Shown piece by piece: positions 58,574-64,000 of a stretch of 64,000 nt of DNA. The notes under the pieces were generated by a model that saw nothing but the letters and a program-made list of their open reading frames with translations, was not told the origin of the DNA and ran no database searches. The stretch's first letter is position 1, and each line of letters opens with the position of its first letter. A program made the position numbers and the translations under genes. The DNA comes from Dastarcus helophoroides (Eukaryota; Arthropoda; Insecta; Coleoptera; Bothrideridae). The stretch lies in the NCBI GenBank assembly GCA_028583605.1, contig CM053331.1:34315783-34379782 (forward strand). The letters are read 5' to 3'.

Positions 58574-58853
58574 TTGTACTTTTTTTTGTATTTCAATTTT
58601 AATTTAAATTTAACTTCAAAAAGTTATCTTCAAACATTGAAATACAAAATTTGTCCCCTGAAACCAAGAAAGATTAGAAAATTAAAAAAACCTCTTTGAA
58701 GATGATAGCTTGGCTGTCGAAACGCGTTAGAGTAACCTTTGCTGTGTTTTTAATCTTTCTTGGTTTCAGGGGACAAATTTTGTATTTTAATGTTTGAAGA
58801 TAACTTTTTGAAGTTAAATTGGAATTAAAATTGAAATACAAAAAAAAGTACAA
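58574..58853. repeat. Inverted pair of dispersed repeats, ~105-bp arms
   Basis: The left arm (58574-58680) and right arm (about 58748-58853) are inverted copies spanning TTGTAC, TTCAAAAAGTTATCTTCAAA and TTGTCCCCTGAAACCAAGAA. The ~68-bp spacer carries the other end of the element (GAAGATGATAGCTTGGCTGT, then CGAAACGCGTTAGAGTAACC) once only. The structure resembles the 23.3-kb hairpin but keeps the central part. Confidence 0.9.
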
Positions 58854-58865
58854 AAAAATTTTAAC

Positions 58866-59751
58866 TTCAATTTCGAATTGAAGAAAGAGATCGAAATTTC
58901 GAAAAAACAAATTAGAAAATTATCGAAAAATATTTACGAGTTTAAAATGTCTAAGAAGAAAAAGACATGTCAAGAAAAAGTGAAACTTTCTCCAAATTTT
59001 AATAATTTTTTTATACATTTAGACGTTTCCAAATTTATAAAAACAGTTCTATCCATAATTTTAGAAAAAAAAAGGATGGGGTGGTAATTGGGTGGCATGA
59101 GAATAAGATATTTCAATCAAAATTTTTAAAAAATATCAAAATTACTAAAACATCCAAAATTTTAAATTTGAAGCTAAAATTAATAATAAAAATTAACAAA
59201 ACTCTAAGAAAAAGATTCAAATTCTAAAACAAAATCGATATTTATATAAAAATAACAGTTCAGTTTAAAACAAAACGATTTTTTGTCTTCAGTTGCAATT
59301 TTAAAGGTAAAAAAATCAAAATTTTAAATTCAATCTCGAATTGAAGAAAAAGATCGAAATTTCGAAGAAACAAATTAGAAAATTATTGAAAAATATTCAC
59401 ACCTTTAAAATGTCTAAGAGGAAAAAGACGATATGTCCAAAAAAAGTGCAGCTTTCTCCAAATTTTGATAATTTTTTAAATAAATGTTGACGTTTCCAAT
59501 TGTTTTTATAAATTTGGAAATGTCAAAATTTATAAAAACAATTCTATCTATAATTTTACAAAAAAAAAAAGAATGAAGTGGTAATTGGATGGCATCACAA
59601 TAAGAGATTTCAATCCAGTTTTGAAAAAAAGTCAAAATTACTAAAAAATCCAAAATTTTAAATTTGAAGTGAAAAATAATAACAAAAATCAACAAAACTC
59701 TAAGAAAAAGATCCAAATTCTAAAACAAAATCGATATTTGTATAAAAATAC
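58866..59751. repeat. Direct duplication, ~400-bp units about 465 bp apart
   Basis: The segment from about 58866 (TTCGAATTGAAGAAAGAGAT, AAAATGTCTAAGAAGAAAAA, GGTAATTGGGTGGCATGAGA) recurs from 59331 with scattered substitutions and a 30-bp difference near 59510. Both copies end in AATTCTAAAACAAAATCGAT. Short open frames on either strand are not conserved between copies, which argues against coding. Confidence 0.85.
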
Positions 59752-60840
59752 CCCAAGTTTCAAATTTTGATTGAAAATTTTGGGAAAAATGTAGAAATTT
59801 TGAATTTTAAAAATTTCAAAAAGTGGGGCAACTTTTGAGAACAAAAAGAAAATTTTAAAAACTTAGGTTTAAATTCGAATTATCGAGAAAAAAACTGAAA
59901 ATTCATTTTAAAAAAAACCTGTTTTGAATTAGGTCGAAATTTTTGGAAAAATTGTAAAAGCTTCGAACTGAATCTCAGGTCGTTTGGAAAAATTACGAAA
60001 TTTTTAAATCGAAATCTACAGAAAAATATTCACGAGTTTAAGACAGCGGTACCAAAAAATGAGCAAAATATCGAGACAAATTCGAATTTTGGCCAGATTT
60101 CGAATAAAATATTTATATATTTTGAAAATTTGCTTTTAAAATTTGAAAAGTGAATCGAAATTCGAAAAGTTAATCGAAATTTGAAAAGTGAATCGAAATT
60201 TGAAAAGTTAATCGAAATTTTCAAAAGTGAATCAAAATTTGAAAAGTGAATCGAAATTTCAATAGTGAATCGAAATTTTGAGAGAAAATCAATATTTTGA
60301 GGGAAAACCGAAATTTCAAAATAAAAACACTCAACAGTGATAAAAAACTTTTGAAATTTTGAGAAAACCATGAAGAATTCGACTAAAAAATCGAAATTTT
60401 GGGTTTGAAGTCGAAATTTTAGGAAAAATTACTATAAAATTGCGAACCAATTTCGGATTTTTTTTGGGAAAAATATCGAAATTTGTAAATCGAATTCTAT
60501 AGAAAAATATTTGCAAGTTTAGACTAGCAGTTCTAAAAAAAAGTAAAATATCGAGATAAATTCGACTTTTAGCTAGATTTCGAAAAAAATTTGTATAAAT
60601 TTCGAAGTTTTGCTTTCAAAATTTCGAAAATGATTCGAAATTTTGAAAATGATTCGAAATTTCGAAAATGATTCAAAATGTTGAGAGAAAATCAGAATTT
60701 TGAGAGAAATATCGAAATTTCAAAAACAATCACTCAATATTCATAAAAAACTATCGAAATTTCGAAAAAAGTTCAAAGGTTTTCGAGAAAGGAATGAAGA
60801 TTTCGAGTAAAAAAAAATTGAAGTTTTGAGCTTGAAGTCG
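59752..60840. repeat. Degenerate satellite with a ~20-bp GTGAATCGAAATTTGAAAA run
   Basis: Decayed GTCGAAATTT-type units contain a cleaner local array at about 60140-60290 (AGTGAATCGAAATTTGAAA) and a second at about 60630-60690 (GATTCGAAATTTTGAAAAT). A longer duplication links 60005-60380 to 60480-60790: both start with ATAGAAAAATATTYRCAAGT-type sequence. It grades into the 637-bp array. Confidence 0.75.
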
Positions 60841-63800
60841 AAAGTATCTCTCTGAAGATGATAGCTTGGCTATCGAAATGCGTTAGGAGCAACCTTTGCT
60901 TCTGCTTTTTAAATCTTTCTTGCTTTAGAAAATGTCGAAAAATGAATCAAAATTTTGAGAGAAAATCAAAATTTTGACAGAAATATCGAAATTTTGAAAG
61001 AAATATCGAAATTTTGAAAGAAATATCAAAATTTTGAAAGAAATATCAAAATTTCAAAAACAAACACTCAACATTCATAAAAAACTTTCGAAATCTGGAA
61101 AAAAGTTTTCGAAGATTTCGAAAAATGGATGAAGATTTTGAGTAAAAAAAATCGAAGATTTGAGCTTGAATTCGAAGGTATCTCTTTGAAGATGATAGCT
61201 TGGCTATCGAAATGCGTTAGAGCAACCTTTGTTCTGTTATTTATTCTTTCTCGCTTTGAAAATTTCGAAAATAAATCAAAATTTTGAGAGAAAATCAAAA
61301 TTTTAAGAGAAAATCAAAATTTTGAAACAAATATCGAAATTTTGAAAGAAATATCGAAATTTTGAAAGAAATATCAAAATTTCAAAAACAAACACTCAAC
61401 ATTCATAAAAAACTTTCGAAATCTCAAAAAAAGTTTGCGAAGAATTCGAAAAAGGGATGAAGATTTCGAGTAAAAAAAAATGAAGTTTTGAGCTTGAAGT
61501 GGAAGATATCTCTCTGAAGATGATAGCTTGGCTATCGAAATGCGTTAGAGCAACCTTTGTTCTGTTTTTAAATCTTTCTTGCTTAGAAAATGTCGAAAAT
61601 GAATCAAAATTTTGAGAGAAAATCAAAATTTTGACAGAAATATCGAAATTTTGAAAGAAATATCAAAATTTTGAAAGAAATATCAAAATTTCAAAAACAA
61701 ACACTCAACATTCATAAAAAACTTTCGAAATCTGGAAAAAAGTTTTCGAAGATTTCGAAAAATGGATGAAGATTTTGAGTAAAAAAAATCGAAGATTTGA
61801 GCTTGAATTCGAAGGTATCTCTTTGAAGATGATAGCTTGGCTATCGAAATGCGTTAGAGCAACCTTTGTTCTGTTATTTATTCTTTCTCGCTTTGAAAAT
61901 TTCGAAAATAAATCAAAATTTTGAGAGAAAATCAAAATTTTAAGAGAAAATCAAAATTTTGAAACAAATATCGAAATTTTGAAAGAAATATCGAAATTTT
62001 GAAAGAAATATCAAAATTTCAAAAACAAACACTCAACATTCATAAAAAACTTTCGAAATCTCAAAAAAAGTTTGCGAAGAATTCGAAAAAGGGATGAAGA
62101 TTTCGAGTAAAAAAAAATGAAGTTTTGAGCTTGAAGTGGAAGATATCTCTCTGAAGATGATAGCTTGGCTATCGAAATGCGTTAGAGCAACCTTTGTTCT
62201 GTTTTTAAATCTTTCTTGCTTAGAAAATGTCGAAAATGAATCAAAATTTTGAGAGAAAATCAAAATTTTGACAGAAATATCGAAATTTTGAAAGAAATAT
62301 CAAAATTTTGAAAGAAATATCAAAATTTCAAAAACAAACACTCAACATTCATAAAAAACTTTCGAAATCTGGAAAAAAGTTTTCGAAGATTTCGAAAAAT
62401 GGATGAAGATTTTGAGTAAAAAAAATCGAAGATTTGAGCTTGAATTCGAAGGTATCTCTTTGAAGATGATAGCTTGGCTATCGAAATGCGTTAGAGCAAC
62501 CTTTGTTCTGTTATTTATTCTTTCTCGCTTTGAAAATTTCGAAAATAAATCAAAATTTTGAGAGAAAATCAAAATTTTAAGAGAAAATCAAAATTTTGAA
62601 ACAAATATCGAAATTTTGAAAGAAATATCGAAATTTTGAAAGAAATATCAAAATTTCAAAAACAAACACTCAACATTCATAAAAAACTTTCGAAATCTCA
62701 AAAAAAGTTTGCGAAGAATTCGAAAAAGGGATGAAGATTTCGAGTAAAAAAAAATGAAGTTTTGAGCTTGAAGTGGAAGATATCTCTCTGAAGATGATAG
62801 CTTGGCTATCGAAATGCGTTAGAGCAACCTTTGTTCTGTTTTTAAATCTTTCTTGCTTAGAAAATGTCGAAAATGAATCAAAATTTTGAGAGAAAATCAA
62901 AATTTTGACAGAAATATCGAAATTTTGAAAGAAATATCAAAATTTTGAAAGAAATATCAAAATTTCAAAAACAAACACTCAACATTCATAAAAAACTTTC
63001 GAAATCTGGAAAAAAGTTTTCGAAGATTTCGAAAAATGGATGAAGATTTTGAGTAAAAAAAATCGAAGGTTTGAGCTTGAATTCGAAGGTATCCCTTTGA
63101 AGATGATAGCTTGGCTATCGAAACGCGTTAGAGCAACCTTTGTTCTGTTATTTAATTCTTTCTCTGCTTTGAAAATTTCGAAAATAAATCAAAATTTTGA
63201 GAGAAAATCAACATTTTAGGAGAAAATCAAAATTTTGAAAGAAATATCGAAATTTTGTAAGAAATATCAAAATTTTGAAAGAAATATCGAAATTTTGAAA
63301 GAAATATCAAAATTTTCAAAGAAATATCGAAATTTCAAAAACAAGCACTCAACATTCATAAAAAACTTTCGAAATCTCGTTTTCGAAGATTTTGAAAAAG
63401 GGATGAAGATTTCGAGTAAAAAAAATGAAGTTTTGAGCTTGAAGTCTAAGGTATCCCTCTGAAGATGATAGCTAGGCTACCGAAACGCGTTAGAGCAACC
63501 TTTGTTCTGTTTTTAAATCTTTCTTGCTTTGAAAATGTCGAAAATGAATCAAAATTTTGAGAGAAAATCAAAATTGTGGCAGAAAATCAAAATTTTGAAA
63601 GAAATATCGAAATTTTGAAAGAAATATCGAAATTTTGAAACAAATATCAAAATTTCAATAACAAACATGCAACATTCATAAAAAACAACTTTCGAAATTT
63701 CAATAAAAGTTCGAAAATTTTAAAAAAGGGATAAAGGTTTCCATTAAAAAAATGGAAGTTTTGAGTTTGAAGTCGAAAGTATCTCTCTGAAGATGATAGC

Positions 63801-64000
63801 TTGGCTATCGAAACGCGTTGAAGCAACCTTTGTTCTGTTTTTAAATCTTTCTTGCTTTGAAAATGTCGAAAATGAATCAAAATTTTGAGAGAAAATCAAA
63901 ATTTTGACAGAAAATCAAAATTTTGAAAGAAATATCGAAATTTAAAAGAAATATCGAAACTTTGAAAGAAATATCGAAATTTTGAAACAAATATGGAAAC
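60841..64000. repeat. Dimeric ~637-bp satellite carrying the GATAGC hairpin, reaching the window edge
   Basis: The motif GAAGATGATAGCTTGGCTAT recurs near 60855, 61189, 61516, 61826, 62154, 62464, 62791, 63100, 63460 and 63790. Between each there is a run of AATCAAAATTTTGAGAGAAA-type units. Monomers of about 328 and 309 bp alternate in the middle; both ends are less regular. A 76-codon minus-strand open frame recurs in every monomer; I regard it as a repeat by-product, although it survives because copies are so similar. The array continues beyond 64000. Confidence 0.93.
61068..62978. repeat. Three apparently identical 637-bp dimers
   Basis: Segments 61068-61704, 61705-62341 and 62342-62978 match letter for letter as far as I can see, including internal A/B monomer differences (TTATTTATTCTTTCTCGC in A against TTTTTAAATCTTTCTTGC in B). 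Flanking monomers differ at many positions. This marks very recent amplification, gene-conversion homogenisation or an assembly duplication. Confidence 0.9.

Noticed and set aside
61068..62900. A 76-codon minus-strand frame conserved in six monomers
   Set aside because: Conservation equals that of the whole satellite unit, including non-coding parts; no evidence of selection on the frame.
1..64000. tRNA, rRNA, TTAGG telomeric arrays, reverse transcriptase or transposase genes
   Set aside because: I looked for their characteristic words and saw none; all mobile-element evidence here is non-coding.

Overview
The window is AT-rich eukaryotic DNA, most likely from an insect or another arthropod. 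It shows spliced coding exons with consensus splice sites, an arthropod-style initiator motif, very long repeat-filled introns, and no operons, ribosome-binding sites or bacterial gene density. I cannot name the species.

The only protein-coding gene I can support runs on the minus strand, right to left. I joined five exons by reading splice signals and phase: 49761-49874, 33732-33865, 32324-32417, 24015-25007 and 11117-11167. All four junctions keep one open frame, giving 462 codons. The product is soluble: an N-terminal coiled coil, a proline-rich and Ser-rich disordered middle with a duplicated basophilic phosphorylation (14-3-3-like) motif, and a second charged coiled coil. I do not recognise the family; it reads like a cytoskeletal or signalling scaffold. 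The 5' end is either the ATG at the start of the 49874 exon or lies further right. The 3' end lies left of 11117, with one weak candidate terminal exon at 590-718. Two GC/CpG-richer islands (about 10.1-10.3 kb and 25.0-25.6 kb) look like possible internal promoters.

Almost everything else is intronic or flanking tandem repeat. (i) A simple satellite is built on the palindrome TCGAAATTTCGA separated by A- or T-tracts (1.5-8.5, 17.1-18.3, 25.7-31.8, 36.7-45.4, 47-49 and 50.4-52.2 kb), and its polarity flips between blocks. (ii) A ~121-bp satellite fills 11.7-16.4 kb (a ~400-bp higher-order repeat) and 19.3-23.3 kb (a ~242-bp dimer). (iii) A 26-bp minisatellite lies at 33.1 kb. (iv) A 1.5-kb heptamer array lies at 35.2-36.7 kb. 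(v) A ~745-bp satellite fills 52.2-56.2 kb. (vi) A 637-bp dimeric satellite fills 60.8-64 kb. A dispersed ~120-bp element with a GATAGC/GCTATC hairpin occurs across the window and is incorporated into array (vi).

Six inverted repeats stand out. They range from a 56-bp-arm hairpin with a 4-nt loop (23.3 kb) to a palindrome with arms over 1.3 kb around a 1.5-kb unique core (37.9-42.2 kb). Most long open frames in the window are by-products of repeat units lacking stop codons and are not listed as genes.
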